In this document: piece by piece, positions 12,640 to 23,470 of the stretch
Numbering within the stretch: position 1 is the stretch's first letter
How the letters are laid out: each line of letters opens with the position of its first letter
Origin: Phaseolus vulgaris
Lineage: Eukaryota > Streptophyta > Magnoliopsida > Fabales > Fabaceae
Assembly: GCF_000499845.2 (NCBI RefSeq)
Contig: NC_023751.2
Coordinates: 27,067,862 to 27,131,861, forward strand
Length of the DNA stretch: 64,000 nt
Direction: 5' to 3'
Notes under the pieces: generated by a model
Databases searched by the model: none
Told to the model about the DNA's origin: nothing
Seen by the model: the letters and a program-made list of their open reading frames with translations, nothing else
Made by a program: the position numbers and the translations under genes

Positions 12640-13370
12640 ATGTTCAAAGAGAAACAACTAAGAATTAGAAAAGATAAAATTGATATTAGCTTCTTTCTAA
12701 AAGTCTTGTATCCATATCCTTTAATACCCTTGCAAGCTTGGAACAAATATTTGATGAGACCCAACTTGGAACAAATAATTTTGAAAGATTGAGGACTTAA
12801 GACTTTGGTATAAATGTTAGCTAGTTGCTCTGTGGTGGAAATGGGAAGCAAATGGATGAGACCCTTATTCAATTTTTCCATAACAATGTGACAATCTATT
12901 TTTATGTGTTTCGTATGCTCGTGAAACAATGGATTTGCTGAGTCATTATCATAATATAAAAGAGATTGTTGCTCAAAAGGAAATTTGAAATCTTGAAAAA
13001 GATAAGTTAGTAATTGAATTTCACATGTAACAATGACTATTTCCATGTTTTTAGCTTCACGTGAACTCTTTGATATTGTTCCTTGCTTCTTTGTTTTTTA
13101 GGATATGAGAGAATTCTCAATAAAAGTAGTAAATAAGTCATTGATTGTTTTGAATCACTGCAAGTTCCCCAATCACTATCACAAAAGACTTTTGGATGAA
13201 AAGAAGTGTTGGAAGAGAAAAATAAACCAAGACTTGAAGCTCCTTTAATATATCTAAGAATTCTAATCGCTACAGTATAATGAGCAATTGTAGACTTAAC
13301 AAGAAATTGAAATTGAGAAAGTTGTTCATCAGTTGATCCTTCCTTTCTCATTGTTCCTATTAATCTTGAA
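12640..13370 (-). pseudogene. Decayed copia RT end and RNase H
   Basis: Two overlapping minus-strand frames give recognisable copia RNase H pieces: ILRYIKGASSLGLFFS and DSDWGTCSDSKQS in the upstream piece (13351-13037), then YDNDSANPLFHEHTKHIKID in the downstream piece (13046-12640). A shifted stretch lies between them, so at least one frameshift is present. The upstream catalytic RT and everything 5' of it are absent. This relic sits inside copy 2 of the duplicated segment and is unrelated in detail to elements C and D. Confidence 0.75.
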
Positions 13371-13417
13371 GGGCTAAACTATCATCATTAGTCTCACTAA
13401 TTTCAAATAAGTCTCAT

Positions 13418-13502
13418 TTCATAACATATAAGTGAGTGCAAACCTCACCTCATAAGCCGGATTTTATGAGGTTGAGTTAGACTTAAAATCCACTTCTTAA
13501 TA
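13418..13502 (+). repeat. TRIM LTR fragment
   Basis: Carries the TRIM LTR core (aagtgagtgcaaacctcacc, aagccgg, gaggttgagttag) and ends cttcttaata. The first ~35 bp are absent and no second LTR or primer site is present. Confidence 0.7.
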
Positions 13503-14060
13503 AATTATTTCATGTTTTGTCTAAAAACAATTCATTTTGTAAAAATTTCTTTAAATGAAACCAGAACCAAGCTTATAGAACTTTCCAATGAAACATTAGT
13601 TTTTTTCCTCCTTAATCTCTAATCAAATTATTTTCTATTTGTCATTCAAATTAAACTATGTTTTTTTTTCTTTATGACGAAACTATTCAATTTTTTTTAA
13701 AAAATACTTGAAATAAAACTAACAAAGCTTATAAAACTTTCGAATAAACATTATTTTCTTTAAATGAAACTAGAATAAAACTTACAAAAACATTAATTTG
13801 TTTTCTCCTTAGTGTGTCACCAAATGAATTATTTTCTCTTTCTCATTCAAAGTAATATAGTTATAAAGTAAAATATTGTTGTTTTAGTAAAATCAATTTG
13901 AAAAGTAAAATATTCATTATCGTTCTTAGTGCATGGGCAATAACATTAAACTGGAGTCACTGTGGAACCGAAGTAGTATCGATTATTGTTTAAAATTAAA
14001 GAATTTAAATAAATTATATTTCTTATTTAAAATATGAATTATTGAGCAAATTTGAAAATG

Positions 14061-15043
14061 CGATTACAGAATTATTGGTAACAATTATGACATTTTGTTT
14101 TTTAGCTAACTTTTTTTGCATCTATGTCTCTGCCAGCAATGAAATAGGAAAAAGCTGTAAATCACGGGTGATTCTGGGGAACGGGCGATTTTGACGTGTG
14201 CTTCTAGCAGTGGATATTATTACAACGTGCAAAACGTGAAAGGGTAATGATGTTTTGCTATTTTGGTATTGTCCTTTTATTTTTATGTTATTTTACTATT
14301 TTTTAATAATAAAATATTATAGTTAATAATAAAAATAAAATAAAATAATAATATCTTAAACGAAAAAAAAAAGAATAGCAAAAAAGGGGTGATGTAAAAG
14401 TTATAACGCTCTCACATTCTTTTTAAATGACGTGTTTATATTTCACACTTTTTCTAAATGACGTGTTTATATTTGATACGTGCGTTGTTTAATTCAAAAA
14501 ATATTTATTAAATTTTTAATAATTTTAGCACGAATTTAACACAATTTTTTTTTAAAAATTATTAATTTTATAAAAATTTAAATTTATTATATAATTTTTT
14601 ATTATGATTATAAAAATAATAAAATAAATCATTTTGAATAAATCATGAAAAACATGTTTTTGTTTAGAAAAATATTAAAACATACTTGTATATATAAATT
14701 TTTATTATTAATTTATATAATTTATAATTATATAATATATAGATTTGTATCTTACATTTTAGAAATTATAAATATATCAATATACATATCTATGTCGTAT
14801 TATTGTTTGTTTATGTTACAAGAGTGTAAAAATTTCTAATCAAAAGAAATATCCAACGATAAAATATTTTAATATAAAATGATAGAACTTTAATTAAAAT
14901 TGTACGACTTAAGTTAAAACATAACATTTTAGACTTAACTACTATAAATAATGTACAATTTCACAAATTAAATTTGTTTTGATTGGATACGATTTATGTT
15001 AAAAAAAAATCGTATTGATGAAATAAAACTTTTCTGACTTAAA

Positions 15044-15044
<1 letters not shown>
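14061..15044. other. AT-rich DNA upstream of PGIP, no gene seen
   Basis: AT-rich with homopolymer runs. A 64-codon frame at 14645-14839 is rich in Ile, Tyr and Phe as expected from AT-rich noise. Confidence 0.55.

Positions 15045-15101
<57 letters not shown>
15045..15101. repeat. (TA)n microsatellite
   Basis: About 28 uninterrupted TA dinucleotides, ending 200 bp before the PGIP start codon. Likely to vary in length between accessions. Confidence 0.95.
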
Positions 15102-15105
<4 letters not shown>

Positions 15106-15300
15106 GGATTTTCACTCTAAAATCTTTTAATATAATAAGATTTATCCATTTTGATAAAAAAAATCTCTAAATTTGTATTTTCCAAAAAAAGAAAACAGTA
15201 CTTTTGCGAAAAAACCGAAATATGGGCTCCCTGTGTACTTTAAAATGAGTGGAATGGTAGCTTGGAACTCTCAAGTTGTGGGTTGACATTGATAAGCAAA

Positions 15301-16311
15301 ATGAGAAGCGTGTTAATGGTGTTGGGACTATGCGTCCTGGTGTTGTCCCCATTTCCAGTTGCATTCTCGGAGCGGTGCCACCCACATGACAAGAAGGTGC
15401 TCCTCCAGTTCAAAAAGGAACTCAACAACCCTTATTTCCTCGCCTCCTGGAACCCAGAAGAAGATTGCTGCACCTGGTACTGTGTCAAGTGTGACGACAA
15501 AACGCACCGTATCTATGATGTATTTCTAGTATCCTCTTACCCAGATACCAACCTCTCCGGCCAAATACCACCCTCTGTGGGTGACCTCCCTTACCTCGAG
15601 TCCCTCACCTTCCACAAGCTCCCCAACCTCGTCGGCCCAATTCAGCCCACCATCGCCAAACTCACCAAACTAAAATATCTCCTTATCACCAACACTGGTA
15701 TCTCAGGCCCAATACCTGACTTTCTGGCCCAGCTCAAGAACCTCGAGTTGATCAAACTCTCCTCTAACAGCCTCTCGGGCTCCATTCCCAGCTCGCTTTC
15801 CCAACTGCCTAATCTCGAGTCTCTACAGTTGGACAGGAACAAACTCACGGGCCCAATCCCGGCCTCTTTCGGATCCTTCAAGAAGCCCGGGCCAGATCTC
15901 ATCCTCTCTAAAAACCAGCTGTCCGGGCCCATTCCCGCTTCTTTGGGCAACCTAGACCCAGAAAGATTAGACTTCTCAAGGAACAAGCTGGTAGGCGATG
16001 CTTCGGTGCTTTTCGGGAGCAAGAAAAAGATCCAGGTTCTTGACCTTTCCAGGAACCAGTTCTCCTTTGATCTATCTCGTTTGACGTTTCCCAAGGAAAG
16101 CTTGATTTGGTTGGATCTCAATCACAATAACATCTATGGCAGCATTCCAGTGGCGTTGACAAAAGTGCAAAATTTGCAGCAGTTCAACGTCAGTTATAAT
16201 CCTCAGTTGAAGGGCCAAATACCGCAGGGTGGGGAATTGCAAAGGTTCGATCAATACGCTTATTTTCACACTAAGTTGTGTGGCTCTCCACTTCCGCCCT
16301 GCCCCAAATAG
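15301..16311 (+). CDS. PGIP: Polygalacturonase-inhibiting protein (LRR, secreted)
   Basis: A 336-residue extracellular leucine-rich-repeat protein. PGIPs sit in the plant cell wall and bind fungal and insect endopolygalacturonases, limiting pectin breakdown and favouring elicitor-active oligogalacturonides. I chose the ATG at 15301 because it gives a good signal peptide (hydrophobic LMVLGLCVLVLSPFPVAFS, then SERCHP); the upstream in-frame ATG at 15262 would add 13 residues before it. The N-terminal cap has the paired cysteines (CCTWYCVKC). About ten LRRs of ~24 residues follow with the LSGxIPxxL pattern (SGPIPDFLAQLKNLELIKLS). The C-terminal cap ends KLCGSPLPPCPK. The gene is intronless and of normal family length, with no break. 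GC content is well above the flanks. No second PGIP copy lies in the window, although PGIPs often form clusters. Confidence 0.95.
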   Translation: MRSVLMVLGLCVLVLSPFPVAFSERCHPHDKKVLLQFKKELNNPYFLASWNPEEDCCTWYCVKCDDKTHRIYDVFLVSSYPDTNLSGQIPPSVGDLPYLESLTFHKLPNLVGPIQPTIAKLTKLKYLLITNTGISGPIPDFLAQLKNLELIKLSSNSLSGSIPSSLSQLPNLESLQLDRNKLTGPIPASFGSFKKPGPDLILSKNQLSGPIPASLGNLDPERLDFSRNKLVGDASVLFGSKKKIQVLDLSRNQFSFDLSRLTFPKESLIWLDLNHNNIYGSIPVALTKVQNLQQFNVSYNPQLKGQIPQGGELQRFDQYAYFHTKLCGSPLPPCPK

Positions 16312-16336
16312 TTTATATCAGTTTATAAGTTTTCTA

Positions 16337-16393
16337 TTTCCACCCTAAGTTGTGGGCCTCTCTACTTCCTCCCTGCACCAATGAGTTTATGCC
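16337..16393 (+). repeat. Decayed copy of the PGIP 3' coding end in its 3' UTR
   Basis: This 57-bp stretch matches 16264-16320 (last codons, stop and first UTR bases) at a 73-bp offset. Shared words include ctaagttgtg, ctcycyactcc-like and gccctgcmcca. The phrase gttttctatttccac precedes it and recurs near 16424 and 16506. It indicates a short tandem duplication of the gene end. Confidence 0.75.
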
Positions 16394-16412
16394 AGGGATT
16401 CGTTCCAGTTTC

Positions 16413-16418
16413 AATAAA
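16413..16418 (+). terminator. Candidate polyadenylation signal of PGIP
   Basis: AATAAA about 100 bp after the stop codon, the best such match before the sequence becomes AT-rich intergenic DNA. Confidence 0.5.
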
Positions 16419-16441
16419 ATGAGTTTTCTATTTCCACACTC

Positions 16442-18854
16442 CGATTTCAAGTTTCTGTTTGAGCTTTTGAGGATACAATTGTGTAAAGCATCCAGAAATT
16501 TATAAGTTTTCTATTTCCACACTCCTAATTAAAATATTAGTTTATTGATATATGAAGTGTGTATAATATTAACATATCTTAAGACCTTGAGAAATAAAAC
16601 TATGTTTCTCGTAGTACTTTTATTTGTCTCAAAATAAGATTATCTTCAATGAAGTGACTGACAATGATTCTAACGTGTAAGCATCATTGACAAGGTTTTG
16701 AGAGGACTACATCATTATTGTCACTTACCAAAAAGCAATATCTAAAGAAAAGAGTGTCTCCTTACAAAAAAAAAAGTATCGTCTTAAGTTAATTATTTCT
16801 TTACTTACCAAAAAGCAAGTCAAATTGTACTAGTTCACATTTTTTGACCACTCATGATGAGTTAGTACTTAAATATGGCTGGTGTCTTAATGGACAACTT
16901 GTTCAAAATGCAAGTAACAATAGTCGTAGGGTAATGATGGCAAATTCTCTATCCACCTCAAGCACTTCTTCCTGTATTTCAATAAAAATTTAAAATAATA
17001 ATTTATTTTTAAAGATGAATATCGAATCCACAAATAAAAATCTATTCCTAATATGACAATCTTGATCATCATAGCAATTAAAATTTTAAATTTATTCTTA
17101 TCATTCAAATATGTTAAATATTATCACTTAAATATTTTTCAGTCAAATATGATAATCTTGATCATGATAAACAAGCATTACAAATAAAATGACAATATCT
17201 GACAATATCGATCATCAATCAAGAACAAAATATTATATTTAAATATCTATGGAGAACAAGAAAAGAAGATTCATGATGTTTCTCTTTGACGGCTGCCTCC
17301 TCAAGGTTTTCTAAGACTTTCTATTCTCCCAACTGATTTCCAATCCACTCAATGGTTTCTAGGATTGTGCCTCGAACCTCATATTTAACCTAATTGGACT
17401 TGGGTTAAGTAACTTCTCACATGTGCATTATTGGGCTCGCTTGGGCGAGTTGCACGAAAAAAGGCCCAATGTCACTTAGACCAATCTGGTATGTGTTGTA
17501 AATTTACATACCGAATTGTGTTATCCGGTATACAATATCGAATTCGTTTTTGTATACTGAATGGACCAATCCGGTATGTGTTTCAAAAAATAGGTGTACA
17601 ATCAGGTTTGTTTAAAAAAAATGCATATCGGATTGTGCAAACCGGTATGTTCATCAACAACATTATATTTCTGATTTATACAATCCGACTTCAACACAGT
17701 AGAACTTTTTGTACAGAAGGTCCAAAAAATGGTTGTGCAAAAATGGGATTCAAAAAACAAAAACATAACTTATTTACTCTCGTACAAATGCTCTCTTCAA
17801 CCTTAGCCCTTGACTGACCTCAAATGCTCTCTCAAATTCACTCCTGTTGGAAAAGTGGAGGTGTTGTCGCAGGAGAAAAAAAAGAGGTAAGGAGATGATT
17901 GGTTTTGAGAGAGATTGGTTAAGGAAGGTGACAAAATTAGGGTTTTAAATTTGTTTTAAATAGGAACATAAATGATTTTTCACTTTTTCAATGTAGGTGT
18001 TGGGAGAAGCGTCGGAGGTGTAGGAAGAATCCGCCTTATTGATTATGCATTTATATACAAAGGACTTAAAAACCCATGTTGAAGTGATTTTTTATTTGTA
18101 AATTTTAAATTTACAAAAACTATAATACTTGTTAGTTTTAAAAGGGTGGCAGTATTAAAAATATGCTACTTCTAGAAAAGAACATTTTTATTAAGATTTA
18201 AAAAAAGCTTAAATTTTTTTCACAAACAACTTATTAACTATAGTAAAGAGGGTTTATGTTAGATTAATAAAGATTATAAGTACTATTATTTTTATTTCTA
18301 GATTATAATAAAAACATAAAATTACTTCTAACTATATCCGAGTATACAATATCTTTTCAGATACAAAATCTCTATATGCTATATAATCTTCTCTTGAGAT
18401 TAAGTAGCAAGTATATAATGTCTTTCTAGATTAAGTATATAAAACCTCTATAGAAGTTGTTAGATCATAAGGTTTAATTTTAGCAAATAGTTTATGGAAT
18501 ATGTGTTCCTTATATCTCAATTCACACAATTGAATGATATAAAAATATGAGATTTTTTTCTATGTTGTTAGGAAAAAGAATTATATATTAGACATTTGAA
18601 ACTTTTCTAATTGTTTACATGCACGTAAGATTTTTTATATACATCATATCCTTAGCCTTTCTTATTTTGGAAAATTTCTTTGTATATCTTCCAGAAAATA
18701 CTTGATAGAAATCATCCAACCGCAAAATTATTGGTTAAGAGGATAGAAGAAGATGAAACCTTGTGGAGGAAGACTATACTATTGAAAGTAGAATATTAAG
18801 ATTTTTTTTTCTTCTCAGTCTTGCATAAATTTTATGTCTCCTTTTTTGCACTTT
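16442..18854. other. Non-coding DNA downstream of PGIP
   Basis: AT-rich with no supportable gene. At 17455-17700 it contains a run of degenerate ccggtatg/cataccg/tcggattg words resembling the tccgga-rich stretches at 9691-10240 and 23210-23470. The 128-codon frame at 17431-17817 crosses these words and looks incidental. Confidence 0.55.
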
Positions 18855-18880
18855 AGGAACAATTGGCTCTAGAAGAGGGG

Positions 18881-18913
18881 TAGGGTTTAGGGTTTAGGGT
18901 TTAGGGTTTAGGG
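18881..18913 (+). repeat. Interstitial telomere-type repeat
   Basis: Four perfect tagggtt units (plant telomere heptamer, TTTAGGG register) and a partial fifth run into a stretch of nine G. They sit inside the G run of the LTR-like block. Confidence 0.9.
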
Positions 18914-19097
18914 GGGGGGATGAATGAAGCCTATAACTCAAATTGAAAATTGAAAAACAATATAAAAGCAATGTCTAATAAGGAATGAGAAGAGAAAAGT
19001 AAGACACATATTTATATTGGTTCGTCCTTCCTTTTAAACTACGTAATCCCCTTAAGCAAACAACTTAAGGTTTTCACTAACCAAAACACTTGGTTAC

Positions 19098-19206
19098 AAA
19101 GAGTACACAAACCTCTCCAAGTATAAGAAGTACACCAACCTCTCCATGTTCAACGAGTACACAAACCTCACTGGGTACAACGAGTATTCAAACCTCTATA
19201 GGTACA
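19098..19206. repeat. 27-bp minisatellite, four units
   Basis: Four imperfect units of about 27 bp with core gagtacacaaacctctccaa, within the LTR-like block. The drifting phrase near 3940-4085 looks like a reverse-complement relative. Confidence 0.75.
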
Positions 19207-20007
19207 CAAGTCCTAATCTCCCACTGAGACTAATACCTCTCAAGATATGAGAAAAACACTCTCAAAGAAAGAACAATAAAATCTTACTCAGTATACTTCA
19301 AAAAGTGAAGAATTTACAATGTTTAGCTTACAACCTTATAGACTAGACACTCTGTTTACAACAAATGTGAATCTTGCGTTCTGAAACTTTTCTATACAAA
19401 ACAATTCGTTCTGGTTGTTATTCAAATTCAAGCTCTTTATATAGTATTCATAAATGATGACCGTTGAAGCTCGTAAACTGCAAGTCTTTAAAATTTTACT
19501 TCATAATTTTGGCATTAGATGCTAAAAAAAAAAACTTCTGCTATGATGATTTCTTGCACCCCTTGAACGGTTATATGTAAACGTTAAACTTTGAAAACTT
19601 TCTATACTTGTATATATTCGAACATTGAAGCTTGAATATGCTATACTTGAAGTTTATACAAATTTTCCAATGTATCACCTTCATTTTTTCCATAAGAGAC
19701 TATATAAGGAAACATAATCTTCGACATCTTAAATGTTGAAATTACTTTTGAAAGCAATTTGAATGTGATTAACAATCATAATATGTTACAAAGTGGACTT
19801 TAAGCCTAACTCAACCCCATAAAACCAACTCATGAGGTTGAGGTTTGCATCCACTTATAACAATGAAAGGCTCTAATCTCTAGTCGATGTGAGATCTCCA
19901 ACACACCCCCTCACGTCGAGAGTGACAGCAACTCGTGCGTGGGATAACATATTATGGGTGGTGGCCTGATAAACCCAACAAATACTCGCTATGATAGGCT
20001 CGAAAAT

Positions 20008-20020
20008 GGCTCTGATACCA
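20008..20020 (-). promoter_or_regulatory. Primer binding site of TRIM 2
   Basis: ggctctgatacca on the plus strand, the reverse complement of tggtatcagagcc, abutting the 5' LTR at 20021. Confidence 0.9.
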
Positions 20021-20026
20021 TGTTAC

Positions 20027-21634
20027 TGTTGGGTTTAATAATGCCAAAGTTCAAGAGGGGGGGGGGGTGAATTGATCTTTTAAATCTTTCTCGCAGAATC
20101 AGTATTTATCACAGTGTACAAAAAGTAAATCGATTTATTTGAAATTGAACAGATTTATTTTGGCACTGTTTGTGTTTGAAAAACGTTTAAACAGTCAAGT
20201 TAATCACAAGATTATGCAGCTTAATTTGGAGTTCACACACACACTGATATTAGGAAGAAAACAGTGAATCTCAAAACAACAAACTTCAATTTTAAGCAAG
20301 TGATTAAGGTTCAATTGATAGCTTGACAATTACTTGAGTAACCTATCACAATCAATCTATTTCAGAGGCTTTTAACAGGTTATTTATGTTCTTCTTAAAA
20401 TCAAACAGTTTTCCAGAAATTAAGAACAGTATGAACCGAGTCCAGAAAGAACAGATTTATTATTGATTGAATAGATTTATTTCTTGACAATTTAACAGTT
20501 ATGCAGAAATTTAAGTGAAGAGATTAAGGGAGAATGAACACAAGGCAATTATACTGGTTCACTCAACTGAGCTACATCCAGTCTTCACCTAAACCAAGGT
20601 GAAATTCACTAAATCATAATTCAAACAAACACAAATCCCACTGTTCTTGAACCCTACAAGAACTTAGGTACACTTGCTGAAAAACCCTATTTGAGCACAC
20701 ACCCATTCTTCAAGAAACCCTATCAAGAAGAGTGTACAACCAAACTTTTACAAGAAAAGAAATGTGAAACGACTACACCTGATTGAAGATGCAGAAATCT
20801 ACCTTAAACCAGTAGAACAGATTGCTAGAACAGTAGCAACACCTCTCACCAAGCTTTTGGAACCAAACAAGAACAAGCACTTTGTGATTTTCGAAATCTT
20901 TTAAGAACAGATGCTAATTCCTTGTAAATCTCAATTCTCTGATGCAAAACTTGTTTTTACAATTGTATGATTGATTATTAAACTCAGAAACAAGTTTTCA
21001 TTTTATAGAAAACCAACTTATAACAGACTTTTGAAAAACAGTTAAAGCTGTTATAAAATGAACAGATTGAAAATAAAATGAACAAATTTATTTTCAAAAA
21101 CAGTTAGAGAATTTGTTATGTGAGGAGACTTAGTCAGCCATTCTGGTACAGGGACAAAAATGAAAACCGTTTAGGATAGCCATGACACCAGAGTCAAAAA
21201 GAATCTATTCATTTACAGATGAACAATTTTATTTTTCAAAACGAAAATAGGAAAAGCTTAACTATTTAAAACACAGTCGTTTTGAAAGGTAGAAGACTTA
21301 GTCAAAATACTTGATGCACAAAATCTAATTTTCACAAGACTTAGCCAAGGCATCAGTTTAAAAATGAATCTGTTTATTTAGAAAAGAACAGATTTATTTT
21401 TATGCAGTAAACGTGTTTTTTGTAAAACATGTGAAAAACAGTTTAAGAAACCTTATGCTTGTTCTTATCACATGGCCAGTGGTTAGGAGGTGAGTTACCC
21501 AGCAAAAAGCCCACTCTTAAACAACCTCTAAACACTACCTAAGACACACTTAAAGCAAAAGGAAATATACATGAATTGTACATAAAAGTCTTCATCAAAC
21601 ACATGTCTTAAAGGGGCAGCAACCATCTTCAACA
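20027..21634 (-). repeat. Solo LTR of Sirevirus-like copia, inside TRIM 2
   Basis: A 1608-bp LTR starting tgttgggttt and ending cttcaaca, flanked by the perfect 5-bp duplication gttac (20022-20026 and 21635-21639). It matches the LTR of element G in termini, the G run after the first 30 bp (here 12 G) and the many aacagattt words. With no internal region it is a solo LTR, left by recombination between the LTRs of a full element. Confidence 0.92.
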
Positions 21635-21759
21635 GTTACAAAGTGGACTTTAAGCCTAACTCAATCCCATAAAACCGGCTCATGAGGTTAAGGTTTGCAA
21701 CCACTTATATACAATGAAAGACTCTAATCTCTAGTCGATGTGGGATCTCTAACATAATA

Positions 21760-22139
21760 ATCAACATTAAAATTATTGAGTTTAATTAGAAGCATAGAGA
21801 TTTAAGTTCAGAATCTTCATTCGAAAACCTTCTATGCTAGAAAAACTACTAGTAACATAATTTAAAAAATATTCCCTCTTAGAATACATTTAAAACGTTG
21901 AAGTATATTAGTTTGAGATTTAATTTGAAAAAACATAATCTAGAAAGTGAACTGAAACTATCTCTTTGATTTTCAAAAACTTTCTTTATAAAACTGTGTT
22001 TTTGAAAACCTTCCAAAATGATATAACTTTTTAATATTGAAACATATCTATTTAAAATAGTGTTGCAATCGAAGTCAGACAGGAGGACTAGAAAAAGAAA
22101 AAGAAAGAAAAAAATGTGGAAAAACATGGAGTATAGGAC
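21760..22139. other. AT-rich non-coding DNA
   Basis: No gene seen. The small minus frame at 21879-22127 is low-complexity. Confidence 0.5.
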
Positions 22140-23160
22140 TCACCATTATAGTTTATTAAGGAAAACCATAGAAAAACCCAGAAAGGATGGTATGCGAAAA
22201 CATAGACGATGTTCGGGAGTCGGTTACGTGTAGAGAAGGTTTTAAGACCCTACAACGCTTTACCTTTAATTACATACACAAAGTGAATGTGCTTGTTTAG
22301 AATGTTTATTTTTCTCATAAAAGAGAACACATATGCATATGAAAACAAAAAAAATATTTTTTAAGTTTTTTTTAATTTGACCCGACAAGGATTGACCTTA
22401 GTCCTATGTATTTCCTTCAAGATGGAAAATCAAGAACACCGTAGTTCTGAAAGTTAAACTATTTGAGAAAGATTGTGTAGTGAGTTGAGCTTCTAGAAAA
22501 TGTGAAACCAAAAATTTAAAAAAAGTGCACTCAACAAGGATAAACCTTATGGATATGTTTTCATCACAAAAAATTAGGAATCACGTAGTTTCGGAGAATT
22601 GTTTGGGTTGATATTTTTAATTTTTAAAATATTTATAGTTTTTTTAAATTTTTTATCTTTAATAATTCACGTCGATTAGAGTATCCGATAGTGCAGACGA
22701 TTATACATAATACTCCATCAAAATCAATACAATAAACAAAGATAATATAAACTATACACCAACATTGTTAACTCTGAAAAAAATTTATTTAAGAAGAAAA
22801 ATGTATTTTTCATATTTATCAAAAAAATACGTATTAAGTAAAAGGTGACGCATATGATCATATAATTACTTAAGTAATTATTTTAGAAATCCAATTTTTT
22901 TAAATATTTATTATTTATTAAAGAAATTAAAAATAAAATAAAAGGGTGACAAATATTAACAGCACATGTGGTGAATAGCAGAACTACTGGGCCGAAAAAT
23001 GGACCCAGGTTTATTTGCTAAAAGCGGTGCAAATATTAAAATTTTGGTTGAAATGGTAGAAAGGTTGGAGGTGAAAGTATTAACAGCGCGTACCGAACAG
23101 TAAAATAATTGGGCCAACAAGATGCAGCCAGGCTTTCCTAAATTAGTTTGGCAATTACTT
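22140..23160 (+). repeat. Dispersed repeat family, copy 2
   Basis: Diverged copy of 7550-8735 in the same order: attatagtttattaaggaa, then ttcgggagtcggttacgtgt, then a cctacaacg block, AT-rich spacer, and two units of the ~80-bp repeat with tactgggccgaa and ggacccaggttta (22970-23150). Non-coding. Confidence 0.5.
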
Positions 23161-23209
23161 CCTGCACCTAATCAATTGCTTCCTGCACCCGATGAACTTT
23201 TTAAAATTC

Positions 23210-23470
23210 CATTATGCCCTTGTCTTTGTTAAACATTCTGGATATAAACATCCGTAAGCAATTAACATTTTCAGTTGAAGCTTCCGGACGCCTATGTCCA
23301 TAGTAGAGAAATGCGTTACGGATATCATTATCCGAAATTGAGTTTTGTATTCCGAATGTACATATTTGGAATTGGGTTTTGAATTCCGGATGTACATATC
23401 CGAAATAGTTAACTGTGTTCTAGATCTGGGCATGCGGAAGTATATTTTTTGACTTATGGATTTTTATATC
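23210..23470. repeat. tccgga-rich palindromic words
   Basis: Dense run of attctggatat, tccgtaag, ttccgga, tatccgaaat, attccgaatgtacatat and similar words, as at 9691-10240. It lies just after a copy of the dispersed repeat, as there, so the two may be parts of one family. Confidence 0.5.

Larger units (their letters stand above)
11660..14060. repeat. Duplicated intergenic segment, copy 2 (with insertions)
   Basis: Second copy of the 4140-5245 segment. The matched blocks are separated by foreign pieces: an LTR fragment (about 11798-12315), a copia RNase H relic (about 12421-13390) and a TRIM LTR fragment (13418-13502). The insertions make it about twice as long as copy 1. Confidence 0.62.
18855..19740 (-). 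repeat. Copia-type LTR-like block (minus orientation)
   Basis: Starts with caattggctctagaagaggg and a G run followed by tgaatgaagcc, the arrangement seen at the ends of Sirevirus-like LTRs (compare 298-345 and 60087-60130). It contains the phrase atattggttcgtcc, like the tatactggttcac of the other LTRs. No coding. Right end and target duplication not identified. Confidence 0.5.
19784..21754 (-). mobile_element. TRIM element 2, split by a solo LTR
   Basis: Minus-strand TRIM with perfect 5-bp target duplication taata (19779-19783 and 21755-21759). The 3' LTR is 19784-19903 (120 bp, tgttacaaag...ctccaaca). A short internal region carries a polypurine tract next to it (19904-19912) and a primer binding site at the other end. 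The 5' LTR starts at 20021, is interrupted after six bases by the solo copia LTR at 20027-21634, and resumes to 21754. Without the insertion the element is about 360 bp and is non-coding. Confidence 0.92.

Noticed and set aside
14645..14839. 64-codon Ile/Tyr-rich ORF resembling a membrane peptide
   Set aside because: Composition is what AT-rich DNA gives by chance; no promoter or homologue evident.
15642..16121. 159-codon antisense ORF within PGIP
   Set aside because: It is the reverse strand of the LRR region; its Leu/Ser/Arg-rich composition follows from the periodic sense codons.
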